Shown here: positions 8,215 to 16,032 of the stretch, piece by piece
Position numbering within the stretch: the first letter of the stretch is position 1
Layout of the letters: each line of letters opens with the position of its first letter
From: JABDCD01 sp964469525
GTDB taxonomy: Bacteria; Pseudomonadota; Alphaproteobacteria; Rickettsiales; SXRF01
Length of the DNA: 64,000 nucleotides
Direction: 5' to 3'
Assembly (NCBI GenBank): GCA_964469525.1
Contig: CAYXYU010000009.1
Span: forward strand, 27,365 to 91,364
Made by a program: the position numbers and the translations under genes
Notes under the pieces: generated by a model
The model's database searches: none
The model's input: only the letters and a program-made list of their open reading frames with translations
What the model was told of the DNA's origin: nothing

Positions 8215-8291
8215 GCTAGAGGAGGAACAAAAATGGGTTAGCCCCGTTTCGTTTCGCCGGATAAGCCGCCCGAAAGGGCGGCTTATTTTTT
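8215..8291 (+). ncRNA. Candidate small RNA of about 75 nt
   Basis: A near-consensus promoter and a Rho-independent terminator bracket roughly 75 bases. Inside is a strong ribosome site (AGGAGG, 8220-8225) seven bases before ATG 8233, but that frame is only ATG GGT TAG, a Met-Gly dipeptide. GGTTAGCCCC (8236-8245) is complementary to GGGGCTAACC (8158-8167) upstream of the promoter. It could be a small RNA, a leader with a minimal ORF, or a transcript antisense to the downstream gene. Alternative reading: a 29-codon frame from ATG 8204, without a good ribosome site. Confidence 0.4.
8263..8291 (+). terminator. Rho-independent terminator
   Basis: Perfect hairpin AAGCCGCCC-GAAA-GGGCGGCTT (8263-8284) followed by ATTTTTTA. 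The T-run is only on the plus-strand side, so it ends plus-strand transcription, though no plus-strand protein gene precedes it. Confidence 0.8.
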
Positions 8292-8300
8292 AGGTGGATG

Positions 8301-8699
8301 TCAAGCGACCTCCTCCATTAATTCTTCTTCCTTTCTTATAACACTGTATTCTTCTTCCAGTAGATCACGGTGCAGGGGGGTAGAGAGAAGTATCCATCCT
8401 TCACCACGGATATTCTTTAATTCCTCAGCCTTCGAAAGCACTGCAGATAAATTTTGAGCAGGATTCGCACCCAGATCAATCCCAGCTGCTTGCACCTCAC
8501 GCATAATTTCAACGGTAGACACCGGGTAGGAATTGCGCGTTTGGATTAGAGACTTTGCTATATCGATAATTTGGGATGTTTTGCTGGTAGACTTGCGACG
8601 GGCTTCGGGAAGTTTGGAGAGAAGGGTACTAATCTGCTCCAACTCATCGAGGAGCAACTGTTTTCGACGTATTAAGATGTCAAACAAAGTATCTGTCAT
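8301..8699 (-). CDS. Unrecognised protein with winged-helix-like C-terminus
   Basis: 132 residues from ATG 8699; a TTG at 8735 would add 12 residues and is less likely. Residues 1-40 form a heptad-like helix (IRRKQLLLDELEQISTLLS). The centre to C-terminus (IIDIAKSLIQTRNSYPVSTV, EIMREVQAAGID, NLSAVLSKAEELKN, IRGEGWILL) has the helix-turn-helix plus beta-wing order of HARE-type or other winged-helix domains. An acidic tail ends it (EEELMEEVA). The gene is AT-rich compared with its surroundings and is flanked by the small-RNA terminator. A DNA-binding role is inference from the helix pattern. Confidence 0.65.
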   Translation of the reverse strand: MTDTLFDILIRRKQLLLDELEQISTLLSKLPEARRKSTSKTSQIIDIAKSLIQTRNSYPVSTVEIMREVQAAGIDLGANPAQNLSAVLSKAEELKNIRGEGWILLSTPLHRDLLEEEYSVIRKEEELMEEVA

Positions 8700-8898
8700 G
8701 AATTCTTCCGTACTCTTGTCGCTCCCCTCCGTCAACAGTTATTTTTCAACGAAGTTAGGTGTACTGGCAAGGTAGCAAAATGAAATCAATTTTGGGGAAA
8801 AATTTGTGGATAAGATACAGCACATGCCTATATCTAAAATATAATCTTCAGTCAAATATGGATGACGTAATGAATGAATTTATTGTTAAGAGATTAAT

Positions 8899-9915
8899 TT
8901 ATGGAATCGGGCTGCCTGCCTGAGACACAGCGCCTTTTAAAATGTCACCGATTACCCCATCTTCGTCCGGGTCGGCGTTGGCGGGCGTCTGGATGACCGG
9001 CAGGACGCTGAAGCGGGTTTCTTTAGCCGCCTCTCCCGCCGGGTGGGTGCGCTGGTGCTTGACGGCGAACTTCCGCGCTTCCTCGACCAGCCGTGCCGTG
9101 AGTCTCGGCGCCAGGGGGCTGGCGCTGAATTCCGGGTGCCACTGCACGCCGAGCACGAACTGGTCCTTTAAAGGCCCGCTCGGATCGGCTTCGACCGCTT
9201 CGATCAGCCGCTGCGTTTTTCCGTCTTTGGTGAAGTTGTCTGAATAGGCTGCCGCGCGTAGTCCATCCCCCAATGCATCAGCCGCCTGATGATGCATGCT
9301 GTTTTCCATCAGCGTCTTGTCGGCTTCGCGTCCCGGCACGTAGAGCGAATCCACCGTATCGGCGATAGTGGCGAGCATGGTGCCCGGCGCGAGGGAAATC
9401 GGCTGCACCGGCACGAACGGCGCGACGTTATAATGATGCTGCGCGTTGTCACCGTGGCCGACGAGGTCCGGCACATGCTGGTGCAGCGTGCCGCCGCGCA
9501 GCACGTTCAGGCGCTGGTGGCCGCCGCAGATGCCGAGGAACGGCATTTTCAGGGCGAGGGCTTTTTCCATGATGGCGTATTCATAGGCGGCGCGCGCCTG
9601 TCCCTCCGGCGTGTCCATTTCATTCACGGTTTCGGGGTGCTGCGCGTGCCCGTAGCGCTTCGGATCGATATCGGCGGCATTGCCCATCAGCACCAGCGCA
9701 TCGATCTTTTCGATATCCTTCGCCGGGTCGCGCTGCGCGTAATTGCTCAGGAAAAGCGGCGTGCCGCCGGCAGTGTTGATGGAGGCGATCATCGCGCGCA
9801 CGGAATCCGAATTGGCGCTGACGCCGCTGATGCCGATGACGGGGCGTGGGTTGGTATTGGCCAGCACCGGGGCGGCGAGGAATAATGCTGTTAGGAATGC
9901 GAGGAATTTTTTCAT
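8899..9915 (-). CDS. Exported gamma-glutamyl-GABA hydrolase family protein (class I amidotransferase)
   Basis: A peptidase C26/GATase1-type hydrolase that cleaves gamma-glutamyl amide bonds. The catalytic Cys is in FLGICGGHQRLNVLRGG (Cys130) and the His/Glu pair in VLGVQWHPEFS. Unlike cytoplasmic PuuD, it starts with a signal peptide, MKKFLAFLTALFLAAPVLA, with likely cleavage after residue 19, so it should act in the periplasm. A C-terminal extension of about 50 residues follows the domain. At 338 residues it is longer than PuuD. No polyamine genes are near; the substrate is unknown. Confidence 0.88.
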   Translation of the reverse strand: MKKFLAFLTALFLAAPVLANTNPRPVIGISGVSANSDSVRAMIASINTAGGTPLFLSNYAQRDPAKDIEKIDALVLMGNAADIDPKRYGHAQHPETVNEMDTPEGQARAAYEYAIMEKALALKMPFLGICGGHQRLNVLRGGTLHQHVPDLVGHGDNAQHHYNVAPFVPVQPISLAPGTMLATIADTVDSLYVPGREADKTLMENSMHHQAADALGDGLRAAAYSDNFTKDGKTQRLIEAVEADPSGPLKDQFVLGVQWHPEFSASPLAPRLTARLVEEARKFAVKHQRTHPAGEAAKETRFSVLPVIQTPANADPDEDGVIGDILKGAVSQAGSPIP

Positions 9916-9945
9916 GCGGGGAGTGTAGCAGATTTCTATGTATTT

Positions 9946-10013
9946 GTCATTCCTGCGAAAGCAGGAACCTTACTTAAGTATGATAAACAAGCTTCCCGCT
10001 TTCGCGGGGGAAC
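9946..10013. repeat. Palindromic repeat, family A, copy 3 (degenerate)
   Basis: Opens GTCATTCCTGCGAAAGCAGGAA and closes CCCGCTTTCGCGGGGGAAC; each half is a small hairpin (TTCCTGC/GCAGGAA and CCCGC/GCGGG). The middle is AT-rich and the closing GTCATT complement is lost. It lies between topA and the amidotransferase gene. Confidence 0.65.
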
Positions 10014-10026
10014 AAAACAAACGATA

Positions 10027-12558
10027 TCAACCCGTTTTCTTTTTGCTTTTCGCGGCCGTTTTCCGCGCCGGCTTTTTCTTCGGGGCACCGGCGCGGGCCT
10101 CGATCAGCGGCAGCGCCTCCTCGAGCGTAAAGGTGTCGAGCAGCGCGTCCCTGGGGAAGGGGGCATTGGTTTTGCCATGCTTGATGTAGGGGCCGTAGCG
10201 GCCCTTCATCAGCACCACATCCGCCTCGTCGTCGGGGTGTTTGCCCAGCACGCGCACCACCTCGTTGCCGCCTTTCTTGGCCGGCGCGCGCGCCAGCACC
10301 TCGACGGCGCGGTTGATGCCGATCTCCAGCGGATCTTCCTCTTTCGGCAGCGAGGTGAACTTGCCGTCATGCATCAGGTAGGGACCGAACTTGCCGTTAT
10401 TGACGATGATCGGCTTGCCGGTGTCGGGATGCGCGCCCAGCTCGCGCGGCAGCGACAGCAGTTTCAGCGCGATGTCGAGCGTAATGTTCTCCGGCCGCAT
10501 GGTCTTGAACAGGCTGGTGCGTTTGGGCGCCTTGCCCTCGCCGCGCTGCACATACACGCCGTAGGGGCCCTTGCGCAAGGATACTTCCTCGCCGGTCGTG
10601 GGATCGGTGCCGAGCGTTTTCGGCAGCTTGAACTCCACGCCCTCGGCATCGGTCATGGCGGGGGCGGTGCGCTCGCCGATCTGCTCCTTGTAATTGCAGC
10701 CGGGATAGTCCGAGCAGGCGATGTAGGGGCCGAAGCGACCGATCTTGAGACCGAGCTGGCCCGTTTTGCAGGCGGGGCATTCGCGCGGATCCTTGCCGCC
10801 CTTGGCAGTGCCGAAGGCATAGGAGGCCAGCAGCTGGTCGAGCGCTTCAAGCACCTGCGTCACGGTGAGGTCGTTGCTCTCCTCGATTTTGGCGATAAAG
10901 GAAGTCCAGAACTCGCGCAGCACTTCCTTCCATTCGCACTCGCCTGCCGAAATGTCATCGAGCTTGCCTTCTAAATCAGCGGTGAAGCCATACTCGACAT
11001 ATTTCTCAAAGAAGCTGACCAGGAAAGCGTTTACCAGCCGCCCGAGCGACTCGGCGATGAAGCGCTTCTTATCGAGCCGCACATAGCCGCGGTCTTGCAA
11101 TACGGAAATAATGGCGGCGTAGGTGGAAGGCCGTCCGATGCCCAATTCCTCGAGCTTCTTGACGAGACTCGCTTCCGAGTAGCGCGGCGGCGGCTCGGTG
11201 AAATGCTGCTCCGGTGTGATTTCTTTCGCAGTGAGCGGCTCGTCCTGCTTCAGCGCAGGCAGGCGCGACTCGCCATCATCTTCTTCATCGTCCTTACCTT
11301 CCTGGTATAGTTTCAGGAAGCCGTCGAAGCGCATCGTGGAGCCGCTGGCGCGAAGCACGGCGTTGCCATCAGCGGCGGCGATGTCGACGATCATCTGGTC
11401 GAACAGCGCGCTTTCCATCTGACTCGCCACCATGCGCTTCCAGATCAGTTCGTAAAGCCGCGCCTGGTCATGCTCCAGCGTAATCTTATCCGGCGATTGT
11501 GAAATATCGGTGGGGCGAATAGCCTCATGCGCTTCCTGCGCATTCTTTGCTTTGGTCTTGTAAGCGCGTGGGCTACCCGGCACATACTGGCTGCCGAAGG
11601 TGCCGCCGATATAACTGCGCGCATGGCCGATCGCCTCCTGCGAAACGGTGACGCCGTCGGTACGCATATAGGTAATGTGTCCTGCCTCGTAGAGCCGCTG
11701 CGCCAGCTGCATGGTCTTCTTGGCCCCATAGCCGAGCTTGCGCGCCGCTTCCTGCTGCAGCGTCGAAGTAGTGAAGGGCGGCGCCGGGTGGCGGCGCACC
11801 TCCTTTTCTTCCAGCCGGGCAACCTTGTATTGTTTACTGCGTAAGGAGGCTGCAATCTCATTCGCCTGCATTTCATTCGTAATGGAGAACTTCTCGAGCT
11901 TTTCGCCCTGGTATTCGATCAGCCGAGTCTGCACCGTACTACCAGTGTTCTGCACCATCACGGCCTTGATGTCCCAGTATTCGCGGCTTTGGAACTGTTC
12001 GATCTCCTCGTCGCGCTCGCAGATCAGCCGCAGCGCCACCGACTGCACGCGCCCGGCCGACTTGCTGCCGGGGAGCTTCCGCCACAGCACCGGTGACAGG
12101 GTGAAGCCCACCAGGTAATCCAGTGCGCGGCGGGCCTGCTGTGCATTGACCAGGTTCATGTCGATCTGGCGCGGATGCTCGAAGGCGGCGAGCACCGCTT
12201 TCTTGGTGATTTCATCGAAGGTGACGCGGTGCACCTCCAGGTGCTTGGGCAGGGCGCGCGATTCCTTCAGCGCCTCCAGCACGTGCCAGGAAATCGCCTC
12301 GCCTTCGCGGTCGGGGTCGGTGGCGAGATAGAGCGCGTCGGCTTCCCTGACTGCCTTGGCGATGGCCGAGAGATGCTTCTTCGATTCCGGGTCGGTTTCG
12401 TAGATGATCTTGAAATCATGCGCGGGATCAACCGAGCCGTTCTTGGGCGGCAGGTCGCGCACATGGCCGAACGACGCCAGCACCTGGTAATCCTTGCCCA
12501 GGTATTTATTGATCGTTTTGGCTTTCGCGGGTGACTCTACGACGACGACGTTATGCAA
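10027..12558 (-). CDS. topA: DNA topoisomerase I
   Basis: Type IA topoisomerase that relaxes negative supercoils. The Toprim domain starts with VVVVESPAKAKTI and has ATDPDREGEAISWHV (residues 79-93); the active-site tyrosine is in GHITYMRTDGV (Tyr297). A C-terminal zinc finger (CPACKTGQ...CSDYPGC) and several toprim-C repeats (GRFGPYIA, KGPYGVYV, NGKFGPYL, KGRYGPYI) follow, ending in a Lys-rich tail. Length 843 residues is normal. The start is TTG at 12558, since the conserved N-terminus begins at once and no ATG is available. It overlaps dprA by 8 bases. Confidence 0.97.
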   Translation of the reverse strand: MHNVVVVESPAKAKTINKYLGKDYQVLASFGHVRDLPPKNGSVDPAHDFKIIYETDPESKKHLSAIAKAVREADALYLATDPDREGEAISWHVLEALKESRALPKHLEVHRVTFDEITKKAVLAAFEHPRQIDMNLVNAQQARRALDYLVGFTLSPVLWRKLPGSKSAGRVQSVALRLICERDEEIEQFQSREYWDIKAVMVQNTGSTVQTRLIEYQGEKLEKFSITNEMQANEIAASLRSKQYKVARLEEKEVRRHPAPPFTTSTLQQEAARKLGYGAKKTMQLAQRLYEAGHITYMRTDGVTVSQEAIGHARSYIGGTFGSQYVPGSPRAYKTKAKNAQEAHEAIRPTDISQSPDKITLEHDQARLYELIWKRMVASQMESALFDQMIVDIAAADGNAVLRASGSTMRFDGFLKLYQEGKDDEEDDGESRLPALKQDEPLTAKEITPEQHFTEPPPRYSEASLVKKLEELGIGRPSTYAAIISVLQDRGYVRLDKKRFIAESLGRLVNAFLVSFFEKYVEYGFTADLEGKLDDISAGECEWKEVLREFWTSFIAKIEESNDLTVTQVLEALDQLLASYAFGTAKGGKDPRECPACKTGQLGLKIGRFGPYIACSDYPGCNYKEQIGERTAPAMTDAEGVEFKLPKTLGTDPTTGEEVSLRKGPYGVYVQRGEGKAPKRTSLFKTMRPENITLDIALKLLSLPRELGAHPDTGKPIIVNNGKFGPYLMHDGKFTSLPKEEDPLEIGINRAVEVLARAPAKKGGNEVVRVLGKHPDDEADVVLMKGRYGPYIKHGKTNAPFPRDALLDTFTLEEALPLIEARAGAPKKKPARKTAAKSKKKTG

Positions 12559-13717
12559 TTTCTTCTACCACCTCTGGCTCTACGATATATACCTTGTTTC
12601 CGGGGCTGCGCTTGAGCTTCCCGGCCAGCTCGAGTTCGAGCAGGACGGTCAGCACCGACCCGGCAGAGGTTTCGCACTGTTCGACCAGTTCGTCAACCGA
12701 AACCGCCGTCGCGCCCAGTTTCTCGCGCACTCTCCGGCGCGCATCGTTCAGCTCGGCGTCGCCGGGATCGGCGGTGGCCTGATCGGGTACATAGGTCATG
12801 CCCTGGCTCTCCTCAAGGGGGATGTTGCGCAGGTGCCGGATGCCCTGCAGGATATCGGCGACGGATTCGAGCATCGAGGCGCCCTGGCGGATCAACTGGT
12901 TGCAGCCCTTCGATCGCGGGTCGAGCGGCGAGCCGGGCACGGCGAACACCTCGCGGTCATTCTCCATGGCGAAGCGCGCGGTAATCAGCGAGCCGGATTT
13001 GGGCGACGCTTCGACCACCACGGTGCCGAGCGCCATGCCGGCGATGATGCGGTTCCTGCCCGGAAAGGCGCCGGAAAACGGGATCGCCCCGAACGGCTGC
13101 TCGCTGATGATGGCCCCGCCGTCGCGGATATGCTTGTAGAGCGCCTCGTTCTCCGGCGGGTAAATCGTGTCGATGCCGCCGGCAATGACGCCCACCGTGC
13201 CGGTTTGGAGCGATCCCTTATGCACGAAGCTGTCGATGCCGCGCGCGAGGCCGGAGGCGACGGTAAAGCCCGCCTCGCCCAGCTCCCGCGCGATCCGTTG
13301 CGCGAACTGGCAGCCCGCCGCCGAGGCGTTGCGCGCGCCGACCATGGCGATAACATCGCGGTTTTGCCACAGATGCGGATGCCCCAGTACATTGATAATC
13401 GGCGGCGGATCGGCAATGGCGGTGAGCAGGCGCGGATAGTCCGGCGCGCCGTAAAGGATCATGCGCGCGCCGAATTTTTCGCAGGCTTTCAGCTCCATCT
13501 CGGCGTCGGCCAGCGGCCACGGGTCGAGCGCCGCCCGCCGCCCGCCGCGGATGGACAGGCCGGGCAGGGCACGCAGCGCTTCCTTAGCCGTGCCGAAGCG
13601 CCGGATCAGCTGAAAAAAAGTGATGGGACCGACATTCGGCGTACGGATCAGCCGCAGCACATCGATCAGCGACTCACTGGCGAGACTTGGGTGCTGCATG
13701 GTAAAGCTCTGGAGCAT
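12551..13717 (-). CDS. dprA: DNA-processing protein DprA
   Basis: Single-strand DNA-binding protein that loads RecA during natural transformation. An N-terminal helical region (LRLIRTPNVGPITFFQLI) leads to the Rossmann-like fold with VAMVGARNAS-like IAMVGARNAS, SGLARGID, GGIDTIYPPEN, SEQPFG and FPGRNRIIAG, then the C-terminal DML1/winged-helix domain (VSVDELVEQCETSAGSVLTV). At 388 residues it is full length. Its ATG is one base after the plsY stop, and its 3' end overlaps topA, so plsY-dprA-topA form one transcript. Other competence genes are not in view. Confidence 0.95.
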   Translation of the reverse strand: MLQSFTMQHPSLASESLIDVLRLIRTPNVGPITFFQLIRRFGTAKEALRALPGLSIRGGRRAALDPWPLADAEMELKACEKFGARMILYGAPDYPRLLTAIADPPPIINVLGHPHLWQNRDVIAMVGARNASAAGCQFAQRIARELGEAGFTVASGLARGIDSFVHKGSLQTGTVGVIAGGIDTIYPPENEALYKHIRDGGAIISEQPFGAIPFSGAFPGRNRIIAGMALGTVVVEASPKSGSLITARFAMENDREVFAVPGSPLDPRSKGCNQLIRQGASMLESVADILQGIRHLRNIPLEESQGMTYVPDQATADPGDAELNDARRRVREKLGATAVSVDELVEQCETSAGSVLTVLLELELAGKLKRSPGNKVYIVEPEVVEEIA

Positions 13718-13718
13718 G

Positions 13719-14300
13719 CTATTTCTTCCGGAAAGCAGGTTCGGTGCCGGCCAGCAGCCGCTGGATATTGGCGCGGTGCGTGAAGACGATCAGCGCCGCC
13801 AGCGCCAGGCACAGCATGGAAGTCATTTCGTCGTGCAGCAGGTAGGCGATGACGCCGGAAATACCGATGCTCGTGATCGAGGAGAGCGAGGAAAAGCGTG
13901 TTGCCGCAAAAAGGGCAAGCCAGGTCAGGCAGACGATGCCCGCCAGCAGGGGATTGAGCGCGAACAGCACGCCGATGGCAGTGGCAACACCCTTGCCGCC
14001 CTTGAATCTGAGCCACACCGGGAACACATGGCCGATGACGGCAAATAGTCCGGCCAGCGTCGGATAATCGCAGTGGTACAGCAGGCGTGCCAGTATCACG
14101 GCGGCGAAGCCCTTGCCGAAATCGAGCAGCAGCGTCAGCGCCGCCAGCCCCTTATGGCCGGTGCGCAGCACATTAGTGGCGCCGATATTGCCCGATCCCA
14201 CCTTGCGCACATCGCCCAGCCCCGCTGCCCGCGTCACCAGCAGCCCGAACGGGATGGAGCCGAGCAAATAGGCCAGTGCGAACGTGCCAAGGGTTTCCAT
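13719..14300 (-). CDS. plsY: Acyl-phosphate glycerol-3-phosphate acyltransferase
   Basis: Inner-membrane enzyme that moves an acyl group from acyl phosphate to sn-glycerol-3-phosphate, the first step of phospholipid synthesis. Family motifs are present: SIPFGLLVTR, GSGNIGATNVLR, GKGFAAV, and GHVFPVWLRFKGGKGVAT. The length, 193 residues with several membrane helices, is normal. It lies 2 bases after ruvX and 1 base before dprA on the same strand, an arrangement seen in other alphaproteobacteria. Confidence 0.96.
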   Translation of the reverse strand: METLGTFALAYLLGSIPFGLLVTRAAGLGDVRKVGSGNIGATNVLRTGHKGLAALTLLLDFGKGFAAVILARLLYHCDYPTLAGLFAVIGHVFPVWLRFKGGKGVATAIGVLFALNPLLAGIVCLTWLALFAATRFSSLSSITSIGISGVIAYLLHDEMTSMLCLALAALIVFTHRANIQRLLAGTEPAFRKK

Positions 14301-14302
14301 GG

Positions 14303-14773
14303 TTATTGTGACCGCTTAAGACTGTCCAAAAACCCCTGCAGCATATAGCTTGCCGCCAGTTTGTCTACCAGTTGCGCCCGGCGCTCGCGCGACAGGTCGG
14401 CATCGAGCATGACGCGTTCGACGGCGAGCGTGGTCAGCCGCTCGTCCCACAGCAGCATCGGCAGCTGCACCTGCTTTTCCAGGTTGGAGACAAAGGCACG
14501 CGTCGACTGTGTCCGCGGGCCGAGGCTGCCATCCATATTGACCGGATAGCCGATGACCAGCCCGCACACGGCCTGTTTCTCAATAATACTTTTTAAGCGC
14601 GCCGCGTCTTTGGCGAATTTCGTGCGTTCAATCGTTTCCAGCGGCGACGCAATGATGCGCGACGCATCCGACAGCGCCAAGCCGATCGTCTTCTCCCCGA
14701 CGTCCAGCCCGAGCAGGCGGCCGGAGGAGGGTAGCAATCCTTTAAAAACAGATGGTTCCACTATGGCAGGCAT
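14303..14773 (-). CDS. ruvX: Holliday junction resolvase-like protein RuvX (YqgF)
   Basis: RNase H-fold nuclease family linked to 16S rRNA 5' maturation and pre-rRNA processing. Visible motifs: LLGLDVGEKTIGLALSD with the first acidic residue, VIGYPVNMDGSLGPRTQ, LWDERLTTLAVE and the last acidic site near LVDKLAASYMLQGFLD. At 156 residues it has the usual length. It heads the minus-strand ruvX-plsY-dprA-topA run and diverges from gatC across a family A repeat. Confidence 0.95.
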   Translation of the reverse strand: MPAIVEPSVFKGLLPSSGRLLGLDVGEKTIGLALSDASRIIASPLETIERTKFAKDAARLKSIIEKQAVCGLVIGYPVNMDGSLGPRTQSTRAFVSNLEKQVQLPMLLWDERLTTLAVERVMLDADLSRERRAQLVDKLAASYMLQGFLDSLKRSQ

Positions 14774-14853
14774 GCGGCATCATGCCATGGCCGGTGCCGG
14801 AAGCACAAGCGTCTTGTCATTTGGCCTGCCAGCCGCTACAACCCTCATTCTCC

Positions 14854-14939
14854 CGTCATCGCCCGAATCGCAAAGCGATTCTAGGGCGGCCCAGTTCTGG
14901 ATTCCCTTAGAATTTGCTGCGCAAATTCAGGGAATGACG
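14854..14939. repeat. Palindromic repeat, family A, copy 4
   Basis: 86 bp starting CGTCATCGCCCGAATCGC and ending GGGAATGACG, with inner hairpins GAATCGC/GCGATTC and GAATTTGC/GCAAATTC. It lies between the divergent ruvX and gatC genes, 17 bases before the gatC start, so it will be part of the gatC leader or promoter region. Confidence 0.8.
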
Positions 14940-14955
14940 AAAGAAGAGGTATGTA

Positions 14956-15243
14956 ATGAGTCTCAGCAAGGAACAGGTCGCCAGGATCGCCCGGCTGGCG
15001 CGCATCGCGGTCAGCGAGGAGGACAAGGCGCATTTCGCGCGTGAGATCTCCGGCATCCTGCAATGGGTTGAGCAGTTAAGCGAAGTCAACACCGACGGCG
15101 TGCCGCAGTTGGCCTCCGTATCGGCCGTAAAACTTCCCTGGCGCAAAGACGAAGTGACCGACGGCAACCGCCAGGAAGAAGTGCTGCAAAACGCCCCCCA
15201 AAGCGACTATGGCTGCTTCGTTGTCCCCAAGGTGATGGAGTAG
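14956..15243 (+). CDS. gatC: Asp-tRNA(Asn)/Glu-tRNA(Gln) amidotransferase subunit C
   Basis: Small structural subunit that stabilises the GatA-GatB complex in transamidation of mischarged Glu-tRNA(Gln)/Asp-tRNA(Asn). The 95 residues match the family: QVARIARLARIAVSEEDK, then EISGILQWVEQLSEVNTDGV, and the C-terminal LPWRKDEVTDGN...FVVPKVME. An AGAGG site precedes ATG 14956. gatA normally follows at once, but here an AT-rich orphan gene of 261 codons lies between them. Confidence 0.96.
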   Translation: MSLSKEQVARIARLARIAVSEEDKAHFAREISGILQWVEQLSEVNTDGVPQLASVSAVKLPWRKDEVTDGNRQEEVLQNAPQSDYGCFVVPKVME

Positions 15244-15246
15244 GGG

Positions 15247-16032
15247 ATGGGGCTGGCAGCAAAACATGCGCATTTAAGAGATCGCGAAGCGTATAATCAA
15301 ATTCAGGCCGGAGAAGAAATCCGCAATCAAATCAAAATTTTTTGTGAAGGTACCTTTAATGATGGCTGTCAAGGTGATCTGGGTTCCCCTAAACTGCATG
15401 ATGAATTGAAGCCCTGGGCAAAATTGGTGCTCAATCTCGCACGATCCAGCGGACGTATTTCATTTAATGACATTGTGATGCTTAATAAGTTCCCTCATAT
15501 TTTAAAGCATATTACTGACAATAACCAATCAAGTCATTTACCACCTAAGGTAATTGAGCGTTACGAAACCAATATCCTTCCTCTCGTTATAAGTTATATC
15601 AACAAATCGCAGGAAGGAGTGCTATTGAAAGCGGTACAGGAATTTGGCCAGAAGCACTGCGAGGTAGCTCAAACGATTACAGATACACTAAAGAAGTTTG
15701 GTCTCAATGTGCCCATGGTCAAACAGTGTACCGATGCAATTCGCAAATATATGACCGCGCTTGCGTCATTGGCAGATGAACCATTAGATGATGATTATAC
15801 TCCACAGCTGGATAGGCTGACGGCAGCGATGCAGGACCCTACATCGCCACTGCATTATAACGAGAAGGTATTTGAAACAGCAAAAACGCTTTTATCCATT
15901 TATGCCAATGGTCTCCATGTCGAAGCGTGCAGTCCTTTGATTGCGGAGGCATCAACAATAGATGATCGTGCCAGAACCATTGCAGGATATTTCAGCTATT
16001 GCCTGCATAGCAAACAGAGAGGCAGGACATGA
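15247..16032 (+). CDS. AT-rich orphan gene inside the gatC-gatA operon
   Basis: A 261-residue protein of no family I recognise. It looks soluble and almost wholly alpha-helical (such as HLPPKVIERYETNILPL, TQLDRLTAAMQDP-like PQLDRLTAAMQDP, EKVFETAKTLLSIYANG), with no signal peptide or membrane segment. Its base and codon use is clearly more AT-rich than gatC and gatA, a sign of recent acquisition. It starts 3 bases after gatC and its TGA overlaps the gatA ATG (ATGA at 16029), so it is built into the operon and gatA translation may be coupled to it. Confidence 0.75.
   Translation: MGLAAKHAHLRDREAYNQIQAGEEIRNQIKIFCEGTFNDGCQGDLGSPKLHDELKPWAKLVLNLARSSGRISFNDIVMLNKFPHILKHITDNNQSSHLPPKVIERYETNILPLVISYINKSQEGVLLKAVQEFGQKHCEVAQTITDTLKKFGLNVPMVKQCTDAIRKYMTALASLADEPLDDDYTPQLDRLTAAMQDPTSPLHYNEKVFETAKTLLSIYANGLHVEACSPLIAEASTIDDRARTIAGYFSYCLHSKQRGRT

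Noticed and set aside
8204..8293. 29-codon ORF across the small-RNA candidate
   Set aside because: It runs through the terminator hairpin and lacks a ribosome site before its ATG; the strong site serves another frame that stops after two codons.
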